Shown here: positions 26,319 through 34,575 of the stretch, one piece after another
How the letters are laid out: each line of letters opens with the position of its first letter
Position numbering within the stretch: the stretch's first letter is position 1
Program-made: the position numbers and the translations under genes
Source of the DNA: Peptostreptococcaceae bacterium
Lineage (GTDB): Bacteria; Bacillota; Clostridia; Peptostreptococcales; Peptostreptococcaceae
Reading direction: 5' to 3'
Length of the DNA: 64,000 nt
Assembly (NCBI GenBank): GCA_025210335.1
Contig: JAOARY010000005.1
Location: 1-64,000 of the forward strand
The notes under the pieces: model-generated
Told to the model about the DNA's origin: nothing
The model's database searches: none
Seen by the model: only the letters and a program-made list of their open reading frames with translations

Positions 26319-26441
26319 TTATATTTTTTTATTTATGCTTTTCAAATTTTTTTTTATATTTTCTAAAGTTTTTGTTGTATCAATATTTTTAATACCTATT
26401 TTTTTTATTTCTTCTGCTAATTTTATTTCAAGTAAATCCAT
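26319..26441 (-). CDS. Small 40-aa helical protein
   Basis: On the minus strand an AGGAGG ribosome site lies 9 bases before ATG 26441. The 40-aa product (MDLLEIKLAEEIKKIGIKNI...) is Lys/Ile-rich and probably one or two helices. A longer frame reaches 26519 but lacks a ribosome site there. It lies about 240 bases downstream of the TPR regulator gene on the same strand. It has no signal peptide, so it does not look like a classical secreted signalling propeptide. Function unknown. Confidence 0.4.
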   Translation of the reverse strand: MDLLEIKLAEEIKKIGIKNIDTTKTLENIKKNLKSINKKI

Positions 26442-26649
26442 TAAAGTGCCTCCTAAGTCAGTTTTAGTCAATTCTGTAATGTCATTTATAATTTTAAATA
26501 TAATTAATATATAAGTCAAATTTATAGATTATATACTTTTATATAAATTTTATAAATAATTTTTTATAAAAATAAAGTTTATATGAATTAAAATATAAAA
26601 AATTATTTTAAAAGTCTTTTAAAGCTAAAAAAAACTTAAAAAATTTTAA

Positions 26650-26700
26650 AAAAAGTTTATAAAATCGAAAAAAGTATTTTTTATAATATAAATTCGATTT
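26650..26700 (-). terminator. Leftward terminator-like hairpin at the end of the TPR gene
   Basis: AAAATCGA (26661-26668) can pair with TCGATTTT (26693-26700), spanning the stop codon. In the leftward direction a T-rich stretch follows. The long loop makes this a weak call. Confidence 0.35.
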
Positions 26701-27986
26701 TATTCAAATTTATTAAATGTATCATTATTTCACTAAATTTTTCTTTTAAAATAGAGCTTAATAATGTATTTTTATTATTTATAAGTATTTTTTTTATTAA
26801 TGAAGATAGTCGAATAAGATTATTCAAATTATTTTTTTTATAATAGGATATAAGAAAATTATAAATTTTATTCAAAGTATTAAGATTATTACTATTAAAA
26901 AATTTCATGTTTAAAATTAATTTGAAAAAATTTATTTTTTCAAATGATTGGGTTATATTTAATTGAATATCTAAATAATATATATTCATATTTGTATATC
27001 TAAAATTACTTTCTATATCTAATTTTATAGCTTTACTGATATTCTCTTGAGCTTTTTTGATATTAAGCAAATCAAAATGAGTTTTTCCTATTAAAAATAA
27101 AAGTTTTAAAGATTTTTTTTTATTTTTATGTTTTAAATATATATCAAGAGCTTTATTTAGATATCTAATATATGATTTTAATTTATTTTCTTTTTGATAA
27201 GTATTAGCAATATAAATGAGAATTTTGGTTTTGTAATTTGTATTTATTTCGCTTTCCAAGATTACTTTATAATATTTTCTGCATTGATAATATTGTTTTT
27301 TTTCAAGATGTATTTGTGCATATTGTAAATTATAAGAATTATATAAAATAGTATTATTTTTAATATATTTTAATATAATTAAATTATTTTTAATAAATTT
27401 TAATATGTTTTTTGTTTTTTTTAATTCACCAGCATTTGTATATACAGATGCCAATAAAATTAGTGATTTTGATTTTATTTTAGTATTAGATGTATTATCT
27501 ATAATTTTATTTAGCATTTCTATTGCCATATTATAATTTTTTTTCTTATTATAAAAATAAGATAAATTAAATAGATTTAAGTATTTGATATTTGGCAAAT
27601 TATATTTATAACAATAGTCTAAAATTATACTGCTATTACTCAGTATATAATTAGATATAATATTATTATTTATATTTTTTGTATTTTTAATTTTGGATAA
27701 TAACAATTGGGTATATTCATTAAGCTGTTTGTCTACTGTTTTTATAATTGTATTTATTTTTTTTTTAATAGAATTTCAATATTAGTTTTAAATTTTGTGG
27801 ATTTCAAAATTTTAGATCTTAGATATTGATTTAAAGTTTGTGGATATATTTCTAATTTTAATGCATAATATTTCAATATAGATTCTATTTTTTTTTATCA
27901 TTGATATTTATAGAATGAAGATTTAATATATATGCTTTTAATTGCTTACCTTCTCCTATAATATTTATTTTATTTTCTAAAGTCAT
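26681..27986 (-). pseudogene. TPR regulator gene interrupted by two frameshifts in A tracts
   Basis: The minus-strand gene starts at ATG 27986 (AGGGAGTG upstream). The first frame stops after 33 codons at AAA AAA AAA TAG (A9 tract, complement of 27888-27896). The frame one base back continues with IESILKYYALKLEIYPQTLNQYLRSK until AAA AAA AAA TAA (A10 tract, complement of 27757-27766). Another -1 shift then leads into the long open frame (27706-26681). Joined, it encodes about 430 aa: an N-terminal part with a possible helix-turn-helix (LEIYPQTLNQYLRSK) and 7-8 TPR-like repeats, the layout of RRNPP-type peptide-sensing regulators. Both shifts go the same way, so sequencing error, phase variation or slippage are alternatives to decay. 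Confidence 0.6.
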
Positions 27987-28081
27987 AAAAAAGTCACTCC
28001 CTAATTGTATTTTTAATTCTTTGTAGAATTTTATTTTATCACAGGGCTACAAAATATTTAATATCAAGGAGTGATTGTATA

Positions 28082-29431
28082 TTATAAAATATCAAATTTG
28101 GTGTAAAATCCCCTAAGAGCGGTACGAGAACCAATACGTCCATTCATTTTAGTAGTTTTAGCATATACATCATAGGAATAAGAAACTATTACAGTATCAC
28201 TAGATGTGATATCAATACTAATAATAAGAGCTGATTCATGAGTTTCATTATAAATATAATTGCTATTTTCTAATTTTGAATTAAAATGTCTTTCGCAGAA
28301 TTTAAAAATATGTTTGTATAGATGTACAGATGTATTATTTAAATCAGAAGGAATTCTAAATTTTTCAAGATAATATCCAGGACCATCTTTTTTTTCACAC
28401 ATAGACATTCTGTATAGATTATACATACCATTATCATTATTTAATGCATGGTGGAATGTTGTTTTTTTATCGATATCATACAAAGTTTTGAATGAAAGAT
28501 TTTCAAAATCGAAAGCGATATGATAATTTAGAAGAATATATCGGTTATTTATATTATAAGCACTATCTAATTTTGTTAGGCGATTATTATCTATAAGGAT
28601 TCTCTGGTTTTGATGATTGTATATGAAAATACCTAAATTATAAATATGAATTATATATTTTGATGTCTTTATAATTTTTGAAAAATTAACAACTGGATAT
28701 TTATCTTTATTTTTTGATATCCCATTTAGTTCTCTTATTTTGACTCCATTTGAATTATAAGTATAAAGAGAAAATTCATGATTACTAAATCTTAATATAT
28801 TTATTTCGTTATCGTACATGGATGAAAATATAAAGTTAGTAGCTGTATTTACATGTGAACTAAAAATTGTAAATTTAGTAATTAAACTCAGAGAGTGTGT
28901 GTAAATGAGTACATTAATATGCGCTGTATTTTTTACTATCATTTTTTGAATTACATAAAGATTATTTTTATATTTTTTAAATGAACAGGTGTTTTGTAAA
29001 TTTAATTTTTTTGTTAAATTAATATTTTTATTATGAATATTATTTAATATAAATATATTCGAATATACAGAATGTTCTTTTTTATAGTTTATAACTAAGA
29101 TATTATCATATAAATTAATACCACAAGCATATTGTAAATCAACTTGTTTGGATAGGAGAACCTCATTTAAATCCAAATCTATGATTTGGATAGTAGAATC
29201 AGAATCCAAATAGTTATTGCCTCGGACATAAGCTTTTGTTTTTTTTAGATAGATAACTTTATTAGTATTTGGTATTAGAACAAATCCTTTCATATATTTA
29301 TTGCCATGTTCTTCTGCTTGAATAGAAATGTCTTGGAATATTTTAGATGTTGGTAAAAATTTTGGTTTTTGTTTTAAATTTTCTAATTTAACTTTATTTA
29401 AATTTTTTATATTTGTACTACCTATAGCCAT
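28082..29431 (-). CDS. Beta-propeller-like tail-associated protein 2
   Basis: A 449-aa minus-strand protein (GGGAGG before the ATG). After a 35-residue leader it has repeated beta-rich units (IQIIDLDLNEVLLSKQVDL, NIFILNNI, LYTYNSNGVKIREL, GIFIYNHQNQRILI) typical of a propeller, and a C-terminal beta-domain (ESALIISIDITSSDTVIVSYSYD). No signal peptide. It lies 12 bases after the fibre gene at 29444-30157, the same association as propeller 1 and its short fibre, but inverted. Likely a second tip or receptor-recognition protein for the tailocin; the exact function is unknown. Confidence 0.6.
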   Translation of the reverse strand: MAIGSTNIKNLNKVKLENLKQKPKFLPTSKIFQDISIQAEEHGNKYMKGFVLIPNTNKVIYLKKTKAYVRGNNYLDSDSTIQIIDLDLNEVLLSKQVDLQYACGINLYDNILVINYKKEHSVYSNIFILNNIHNKNINLTKKLNLQNTCSFKKYKNNLYVIQKMIVKNTAHINVLIYTHSLSLITKFTIFSSHVNTATNFIFSSMYDNEINILRFSNHEFSLYTYNSNGVKIRELNGISKNKDKYPVVNFSKIIKTSKYIIHIYNLGIFIYNHQNQRILIDNNRLTKLDSAYNINNRYILLNYHIAFDFENLSFKTLYDIDKKTTFHHALNNDNGMYNLYRMSMCEKKDGPGYYLEKFRIPSDLNNTSVHLYKHIFKFCERHFNSKLENSNYIYNETHESALIISIDITSSDTVIVSYSYDVYAKTTKMNGRIGSRTALRGFYTKFDIL

Positions 29432-29443
29432 TTAAATACCTCC

Positions 29444-30157
29444 CTAAAAATTATTAATTAAAATATCTGCATTCAATGATTGTTGTGGAATGGAATTACT
29501 GTAAATTTCTATATAACCATTAAATGAATTTACATAAGATTTTATTTGAGATTTTTGTGCATGTTTATAGCTTGATTGGTTAAAATTTACATTTACGATA
29601 TCATTAGATGTAAAAATAGAATTATAAATTTTTATTTTATAGCCATTTTCATTTTTTACAAAATTATTTGGATCAAGTTGTACATTAAATAAAGCCTGGG
29701 TCTTATTATTTATTAGGTTTAAAATTTCTGTATTTTTTTGATTGATTAATTTTAAAATATCTGCGTTTTTCTGATTAATTGAAGCTTGAAGTTTTTTATT
29801 TTCATTTTTTAAACTAATTATTTCTGAAGTTAAATTTTTTATATTACTATTTTGTAAATTAGACAAGGCTTTGTTTATATAAGTTATTGTTTTTTTATTT
29901 TCAGTATCAATATTATTTATTTTAAAATCTAAATTATTGATAGAATTTTTGATTTCAGTATTATTTTTAAATAATTTTGAATAATTTTTATTTAATAAAT
30001 TAATATCTATATTAATGGTATTAATAAATTCCTTTACTTGAATAGACACAGTTTCAATTCCTTTATCAATTATATCTGTATTATCATTAAATATTTTCAA
30101 ACTTACAAAATCGTTATGACTTGGTTTTTTTATTTTTAAAAATTTACTTAGTTGCAT
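29444..30157 (-). CDS. Tail fibre with anchor and coiled coil (second cassette)
   Basis: A 237-aa protein. Its N-terminus (KFLKIKKPSHNDFVSLKIFNDNTDIIDKGI) is the phage fibre-anchor motif also seen at 21405 and 25855. Residues about 40-170 form a coiled coil with NQKNADI/NQKNTEI repeats. The C-terminal about 65 residues (TSNDIVNVNFNQSSYKHAQ..., GYIEIYSNSIPQQSLNADILINNF) are a small beta-domain. Strong AAAAGGAGG upstream. It is co-directional with the split-sigma genes before it and the propeller gene after it. Confidence 0.7.
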   Translation of the reverse strand: MQLSKFLKIKKPSHNDFVSLKIFNDNTDIIDKGIETVSIQVKEFINTINIDINLLNKNYSKLFKNNTEIKNSINNLDFKINNIDTENKKTITYINKALSNLQNSNIKNLTSEIISLKNENKKLQASINQKNADILKLINQKNTEILNLINNKTQALFNVQLDPNNFVKNENGYKIKIYNSIFTSNDIVNVNFNQSSYKHAQKSQIKSYVNSFNGYIEIYSNSIPQQSLNADILINNF

Positions 30158-30220
30158 TATTAATCCTCCTTTTATATTTATATATAATTAATAATTTTAA
30201 AAATTAAAGATATTATTATT

Positions 30221-30415
30221 TTAAATTTCAAATGAATAAACACATTTTATTAGTTGAAGTATTAAACTTTGATAACAATCATTATTAAAATCCCCATCTA
30301 TAAAAGAGTTTTTAACAAGTAATGGTTCAAAATCGTTAATTATTTTTTCAAGGGCTATTTTATTTTGATTTTTGGCACTAAGAATTAGTTTTTTTATATT
30401 TTTTTCACAAAACAT
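30221..30415 (-). CDS. Sigma region 2-like half of a split sigma factor (RsoA/HTH_16-like)
   Basis: A 64-aa protein (AAGGAGG before the ATG). The sequence (SAKNQNKIALEKIINDFEPLLVKNSFIDGDFNNDCYQSLILQLIKCVYSF) matches the helix-turn-helix 16/UviA-type N-terminal module, which corresponds to sigma region 2.1-2.2 in group V sigma factors such as TcdR/BotR. Here it is a stand-alone gene. B. subtilis RsoA is a comparable small region-2 protein that works with the separate region-4 protein SigO. The gene directly upstream (30428-30838) encodes such a region-4 protein, 12 bases away. Confidence 0.68.
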   Translation of the reverse strand: MFCEKNIKKLILSAKNQNKIALEKIINDFEPLLVKNSFIDGDFNNDCYQSLILQLIKCVYSFEI

Positions 30416-30427
30416 ATAAGAACCTCC

Positions 30428-30838
30428 TTAATTATCAGAATAGTTATATATTATTTTTAATTTCTTTAAAGCTTTTCTTTTGATATTGTTTATATTTTGA
30501 TATGAAGTATTTAATTGCTCAGCTACTATTCTTTCGTTTAGATCCTCTATATAAATTTTATAAATTATTTTTTTTTGCAATAAAGTTAAATTCTTAGATT
30601 TTTTTAATGTATCTCTTTTGATAAAATTATCAAAAAAATCTATTATGTCTTTATCTTCAACAGGAGAATCCGTATAAGGCATATAATCTAAAAATGCATT
30701 TTTATTTTCTAAAATGATATTATTAGTTCCTAAAGAACATTCTGATTTTTTTAATTTATAATACTGCTTTTTAAAATCTAAAGCCTTAAATTCGATGCTT
30801 TTTTTTATATAGCTTAAAAAATTAGTTTTAATACTCAT
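30428..30838 (-). CDS. Sigma region 4-like half of a split sigma factor (SigO-like)
   Basis: A 136-aa protein (AAGGTGG before the ATG). Residues about 75-130 have sigma-70 region 4 features (NLTLLQKKIIYKIYIEDLNERIVAEQLNTSYQNINNIKRKALKKLK: an acidic helix followed by a helix-turn-helix). The N-terminal half shows no region 2. Together with the downstream 64-aa protein it would make a complete two-piece sigma factor like SigO/RsoA. It is the first gene of the leftward operon and is preceded by a promoter (30954-30982) overlapped by operator-like repeats, so it is probably repressed by the XRE protein encoded at 31168. Likely targets are the fibre/propeller genes or the main tail operon. Confidence 0.7.
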   Translation of the reverse strand: MSIKTNFLSYIKKSIEFKALDFKKQYYKLKKSECSLGTNNIILENKNAFLDYMPYTDSPVEDKDIIDFFDNFIKRDTLKKSKNLTLLQKKIIYKIYIEDLNERIVAEQLNTSYQNINNIKRKALKKLKIIYNYSDN

Positions 30839-30861
30839 AATACCACCTTTTTTAATTTGAA

Positions 30862-30913
30862 TTTAAAGGGGCAGTTGCAATAAAAAATATATTATTGTAA
30901 CTGCTCCTTTAGA
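30862..30913. repeat. Hairpin element in the leftward leader (relative of 12537-12635)
   Basis: An 18-bp stem (30865-30882 with 30893-30910) with G-U pairs, extended by two or three more pairs. The left arm GGGGCAGTTGCAATAA resembles the arm of the hairpin at 12537. No T run follows on either strand, so it is not an ordinary terminator. It lies in the predicted 5' leader of the split-sigma operon. It could be a miniature inverted-repeat element or an RNA regulatory structure. Confidence 0.55.
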
Positions 30914-30953
30914 AGGAGTTATAAAAATTGTAATTTGGTTTGGCTCTGTGAAT

Positions 30954-30982
30954 ACTATAACATTGTAAATAAATTTTGTAAA
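30954..30982 (-). promoter_or_regulatory. Leftward promoter of the split-sigma operon
   Basis: On the minus strand TTTACA (30977-30982) and TATAGT (30954-30959) are separated by 17 bases, a good sigma-A promoter. Operator-like repeat O1 (30976-30994) covers the -35. Confidence 0.6.
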
Positions 30983-31139
30983 GTGAATTTACAATATTTT
31001 TTGTAAATCAATATTACAAAAAATATTGTAATATTGATTTGTAAAAAGTATATACAATTAATTTCAACTGTTGTCAATCAACAAATTTGTTTATAGAAAT
31101 TTGATTTTTATTAAAAAATATTGTAAAATGAATTTATAA
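30976..31139. promoter_or_regulatory. Four-copy operator region of the divergent switch
   Basis: Four 19-bp TTGTAA...-type sites: 30976-30994 (7-bp arms TTGTAAA/TTTACAA), 31001-31019, 31026-31044 (inverted copy of the second), and 31121-31139 (near copy of the first). The outer sites overlap the leftward -35 and the rightward -10. This layout is typical for a phage-type repressor controlling itself and a divergent operon; the XRE protein at 31168 is the obvious candidate. This and the hairpin fill the 329-base gap 30839-31167. Confidence 0.6.
31101..31129 (+). promoter_or_regulatory. Rightward promoter of the XRE repressor gene
   Basis: TTGATT (31101-31106), 17 bases, TAAAAT (31124-31129), about 38 bases before ATG 31168. 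Site O4 (31121-31139) overlaps the -10, which suggests autoregulation. Confidence 0.55.
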
Positions 31140-31167
31140 TAACTAAATATAAAAAGGAGTTATTGTT

Positions 31168-31569
31168 ATGAAAATATTTGAAAAGAAAGAGTGGGCTAGT
31201 ATTTTAAAAAAAGCTATGGGTAAAGATTCTCAAACCAAGTTTGCAAAGCAAGCTGGTGTTAGCAGAGTTAGCTTAAATTATTATTTAAATGAAAAATCAT
31301 CAAGTCAGCCAAGTTATGATTATGCTATAAAAATTTCAAATGCATCAGAATTTGTTAGTACAAATGAAGTTTTAATAGCTGCGGGATATGATCCGCTAAA
31401 AGAAGAATTAAATGTAGAAAGAGGAAATCAAGAAGAGGCACTATTAAAAGATATAATGCACCTATTACTAAAAGAAGGTGAGATCTCTTATGGTGAAGAA
31501 TTGAGTGAAGAAAAAAGATTAGAAGTTGTAAATTTGTTAAAAAAGAGCATCGAAATAAAAAAAATATAG
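31168..31569 (+). CDS. XRE-family transcriptional repressor
   Basis: A 133-aa protein with an N-terminal XRE/Cro-CI helix-turn-helix (residues about 8-65: SQTKFAKQAGVSRVSLNYYLNEKSSSQPSYDYAIKIS) and an acidic helical C-terminus (residues about 85-133), probably for dimerisation. No peptidase domain, so no LexA-type autocleavage. AAAAGGAG before the ATG. It is divergent from the split-sigma operon, with repeated operators between, so it probably represses both promoters. It may control when the alternative fibre cassette or tailocin is made. Confidence 0.8.
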   Translation: MKIFEKKEWASILKKAMGKDSQTKFAKQAGVSRVSLNYYLNEKSSSQPSYDYAIKISNASEFVSTNEVLIAAGYDPLKEELNVERGNQEEALLKDIMHLLLKEGEISYGEELSEEKRLEVVNLLKKSIEIKKI

Positions 31570-31607
31570 TTAAAAAAACAATAAAAATATAAATATTTCA
31601 TAAGATT

Positions 31608-31657
31608 AAATCAATAAGAAAGACTTTTAAAGGTCTATTTTTATTGATTTTTTTTAT
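31608..31657 (+). terminator. Terminator after the XRE gene
   Basis: AAATCAATAA (31608-31617) pairs with TTATTGATTT (31641-31650), with an inner AGAC/GTCT stem, followed by TTTTTT. Confidence 0.8.
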
Positions 31658-31722
31658 TTTAAAATTAATTTGTATATAAATATTATTTCATTTCATATAT
31701 ATAGGTGAAAGGAGATGATAAT

Positions 31723-31947
31723 ATGGCAGTGCAAGAAAAAATATTAGAAACAAACTTAAGAATCAAATATGATATGGGAGTAGATGATAAGGGGAATATA
31801 GTAAGTAGGAATAAAACCTACTCAAACTTTAAAACATCTGCAACAGCTCAAGAATTGAATGATTTTAAAAATCAACTTTTAAAGCTTCAAAAGAACCCTG
31901 CATTAGAAGTAAAAAGAATTAATGAAAGCCTTATTTATGAAGCCTAA
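31723..31947 (+). CDS. DUF1659 family protein
   Basis: A 74-aa protein starting at ATG 31723, with AAAGGAGATGA upstream; an earlier in-frame start would lie within that site. The pattern (RNKTYSNFKTSATAQELNDFKNQLLKLQKNP) fits DUF1659, small proteins of unknown function in Firmicutes. It is followed after 42 bases by a DUF2922 gene, a pair commonly seen together. It is probably not part of the tailocin. Confidence 0.82.
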   Translation: MAVQEKILETNLRIKYDMGVDDKGNIVSRNKTYSNFKTSATAQELNDFKNQLLKLQKNPALEVKRINESLIYEA

Positions 31948-31989
31948 AGAGATTTAAGAAATGAAAATTAAAAAAATTGGAGGTTTTTG

Positions 31990-32211
31990 ATGATGAAAAA
32001 AGTTTTAGCAATGAAGTTTAATAGGGATGATGGAAGAAAAACAACAATAACTGTGGATGAAATAAGAGAAGATTTGACTAAAGAAAATATACTAGAATTT
32101 ATGGATCATGTTGTTACATCTGGGTTATTAACTTATGATGAAGCTTTGATAACTTCAAAGGATTCAGCGCAGCTTGTAACAACATCTGTTGAAGAAATAC
32201 CAATCAATTAA
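31990..32211 (+). CDS. DUF2922 family protein
   Basis: A 73-aa protein starting at ATG 31990 (GGAGG at 31979-31983); a TTG at 31987 is in frame but less likely. The pattern (VLAMKFNRDDGRKTTITVDEIREDLTKENILEFMDHVVTSGLL) fits DUF2922. Function unknown. It forms a two-gene unit with the DUF1659 gene and is closed by a terminator. Confidence 0.82.
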   Translation: MMKKVLAMKFNRDDGRKTTITVDEIREDLTKENILEFMDHVVTSGLLTYDEALITSKDSAQLVTTSVEEIPIN

Positions 32212-32224
32212 TAATAAGCAAGAT

Positions 32225-32259
32225 AAAAAAATACTTCATTAATATGGAGTATTTTTTTA
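32225..32259 (+). terminator. Terminator after the DUF1659/DUF2922 pair
   Basis: An 11-bp A/T stem (32225-32235 with 32248-32258) ending in T's, 14 bases after the DUF2922 stop. Confidence 0.8.
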
Positions 32260-32379
32260 TATGAATTATATCAATAAAAAATAAAATTATATTTATATAT
32301 ACATATTAATTATTTTGATGTTACTTTTGTTGATTTTCTTAAATAATAACATGAATACCCATGTGTTAGCAAAATGATT

Positions 32380-32387
32380 TTGTCGAA
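32380..32387 (+). promoter_or_regulatory. Spo0A-box-like site upstream of the secreted-protein gene at 32569
   Basis: TTGTCGAA, identical to the site at 6908-6915, and at the same distance from the start codon (182 versus 183 bases). A TATAAT at 32480-32485 may be the -10. This is the main content of the 357-base gap 32212-32568 besides the terminator. Confidence 0.45.
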
Positions 32388-32568
32388 TTTTAAATAAAGT
32401 ACTTATAAATGTAAATAATTGTTACAAAATAGTAAATATCTATTAAGTCTAATGTAATTTTATTTTGCCAAAAAAACAGTATAATCATCATAGAAAGTAA
32501 TAATTATGTATTAAATAACATATATGAATAATAATTATTACTTTAATAAAAAAATAGGGGTGTTAATT

Positions 32569-33921
32569 ATGAAATTAAGAAGAATTGAGAGTTTGGTATT
32601 AGCAGGGGCTATGGTATTAAGTACAGGTTCATTAGTATTTGCAGATTCAAATATCAAAATGGATAATGAGACTAATTTGGAGTATGGTATTATAACAGAT
32701 TTTGATTCATCCAAAGAAGGTGCTTTAATAAAAATATTAAATCAAGATGAAAAAATATATTCGAATATGGAGTTGGATTTTGATGAAGATGAATTTTTAG
32801 GATATGATAATGAAGATGATTTTAGGAATAGTGATATTATTGGAGATGTAATAAAATATAGTGTAAATACAGATGGAGAAGTAGATTATATAGAAAAAAT
32901 ATTAGATTTAGATGATGATATGAAATTTGAAATAAATGATATAAAATTTGAAGATAATTATAAAGTTAAAAAAGGAATGTTAACAGATGATATTGAAAAT
33001 GGAAAATTAGAATTAGATAATAATAATTTTGATATAAAATCAGATGTTATTATTTTTGATATTTCTGAAGTTGAAAATATAAGTGATATTGAAGATATCG
33101 AAATATTGTCATTAAAATCTTTAGAAGACAAAGGTGAAGGTGCTCATGTGAATATATTTTATAATGACGATGATGAAGTTGAAATGATGATATTAAATTC
33201 GGATGATATGGATAAAACAGAATATATAGGATATATTTTGGATGGAAATCAAAAATCAGATAATACTCTTGTAGATATCTATGATATTGATTCAGGGAAA
33301 ATGGATGAAGATATAGTAGTAGCTGAATTAAATAGTTCATTAGCAGATGAAAAAGATTATATAAATGCTAAAGAAAGAGCAGTTGTTTATACAAAAAATA
33401 TAGATGGAGAATTAGAGATTTTCACAAATCAACAAGATTTTGAAGATGTTTTTGAGGATAGAGATTATGAATTTGTAACAGGAAAGGTTATAGAAGATAG
33501 CTCATCAAGAATAAAAATAAAAGATGCAAGTGGAAGAAAAGAATCCATTACATTAAATGCGAATACAGCTACATTCGAAACTGATGAAAAAGTCGACATA
33601 TCAGATATTGATACGGATGATATAGTTACAATCATAAAAAAAGGTAAGAAGGCAAAATTAATAAAAATATATGATATGAGTGAAGAATCAGATCAAGAAA
33701 TAGCGAAGGAAAATGGATGGGATGAATCTGATGAGGATGAGTATATTATAGATGTAGCAAATGACTTAATTGAAGATGCAAAAGTTATAATAGAAAAAGT
33801 AGATAATTTAAAGGAATCAAAGAAAAATTTAGAGGATGCGCTAAATAGTAAAGATAAGGATGAGATAAAAGATTGTATAGAAGAAATAAAGGAAGATTTA
33901 GAATTTATAAATAATCATTAA
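32569..33921 (+). CDS. Acidic secreted protein of unknown function
   Basis: A 450-aa protein. Start ATG 32569 follows TAGGGGTG; an upstream in-frame ATG (32524) has no ribosome site and would bury the signal peptide. The signal peptide spans residues 1-26 (LVFA-DS) and resembles that of the 201-aa protein at 7098. The mature part is extremely rich in Asp and Glu, with several similar beta-rich modules of about 75 residues (EYGIITDFDSSKEGALIKI; EYIGYILDGNQKSDNTLVDIY; FVTGKVIEDSSSRIKIKDA) and a helical C-terminus (residues about 395-450). The acidity suggests cation binding or a wall-associated role. No family was recognised. Confidence 0.75.
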   Translation: MKLRRIESLVLAGAMVLSTGSLVFADSNIKMDNETNLEYGIITDFDSSKEGALIKILNQDEKIYSNMELDFDEDEFLGYDNEDDFRNSDIIGDVIKYSVNTDGEVDYIEKILDLDDDMKFEINDIKFEDNYKVKKGMLTDDIENGKLELDNNNFDIKSDVIIFDISEVENISDIEDIEILSLKSLEDKGEGAHVNIFYNDDDEVEMMILNSDDMDKTEYIGYILDGNQKSDNTLVDIYDIDSGKMDEDIVVAELNSSLADEKDYINAKERAVVYTKNIDGELEIFTNQQDFEDVFEDRDYEFVTGKVIEDSSSRIKIKDASGRKESITLNANTATFETDEKVDISDIDTDDIVTIIKKGKKAKLIKIYDMSEESDQEIAKENGWDESDEDEYIIDVANDLIEDAKVIIEKVDNLKESKKNLEDALNSKDKDEIKDCIEEIKEDLEFINNH

Positions 33922-34575
33922 ATTTATATGATATTTAATGATAAAAATATTTTTATATATTATGATATTTAAACTATATAGAAAATATTTAAAGTTTGGG
34001 CTTGGGATGGCAATTTTCCATATGAAAATAATTAAATAAAGAAGGATTGTAAATACTAAGTAAAAAAGTATTTCATTCGTGATGTTAAATAGATATTTGA
34101 TACATTTTTTATTAGATTTTTAATAATCATATTAGATAAAGAATGTAATATTGAATATCTATTTTTTTTTGAAAATTATTATCTTAAAAAAATGTAAACA
34201 AAGACTCATTGAATATAGGAATTATTTATAATAAAATTTAGATTAGAGTGCAAAAATAAAGATGTTTATAATTTATTAATTAAAAATATAAAGAGCTAAT
34301 ATAAAAAATCAAAAAAGTAGTAAGATCAAGGGATTAAAAAAATAGTAAAAAAATAAATAAAATATTAAAAAAATAACAAAAAAATGATAGAATAGTAAGG
34401 TAGTCTTATAGTTCCTTTGAACTACTACAAAAAAAGCTTATAATAAATAGTAGAAAAATAAATAAAATTTATAAATAAGTAAAAACTTTATTAGCATAAT
34501 ATAATAAAAAATATTTGCCAAGAAAAACAAAAGTAGCGGAGAAACTAAAAATAAAAGTAATAAGAAAGGAAGAAA
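33922..34575. other. 654-base AT-rich non-coding leader of the polysaccharide locus
   Basis: No gene was found here. The sequence is A/T-rich with many stop codons in every frame. A short hairpin (GTAGT 34400-34404 with ACTAC 34421-34425) is the only structure noted. It should contain the promoter and leader of the polysaccharide operon, but no convincing promoter was found by eye. Confidence 0.5.
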
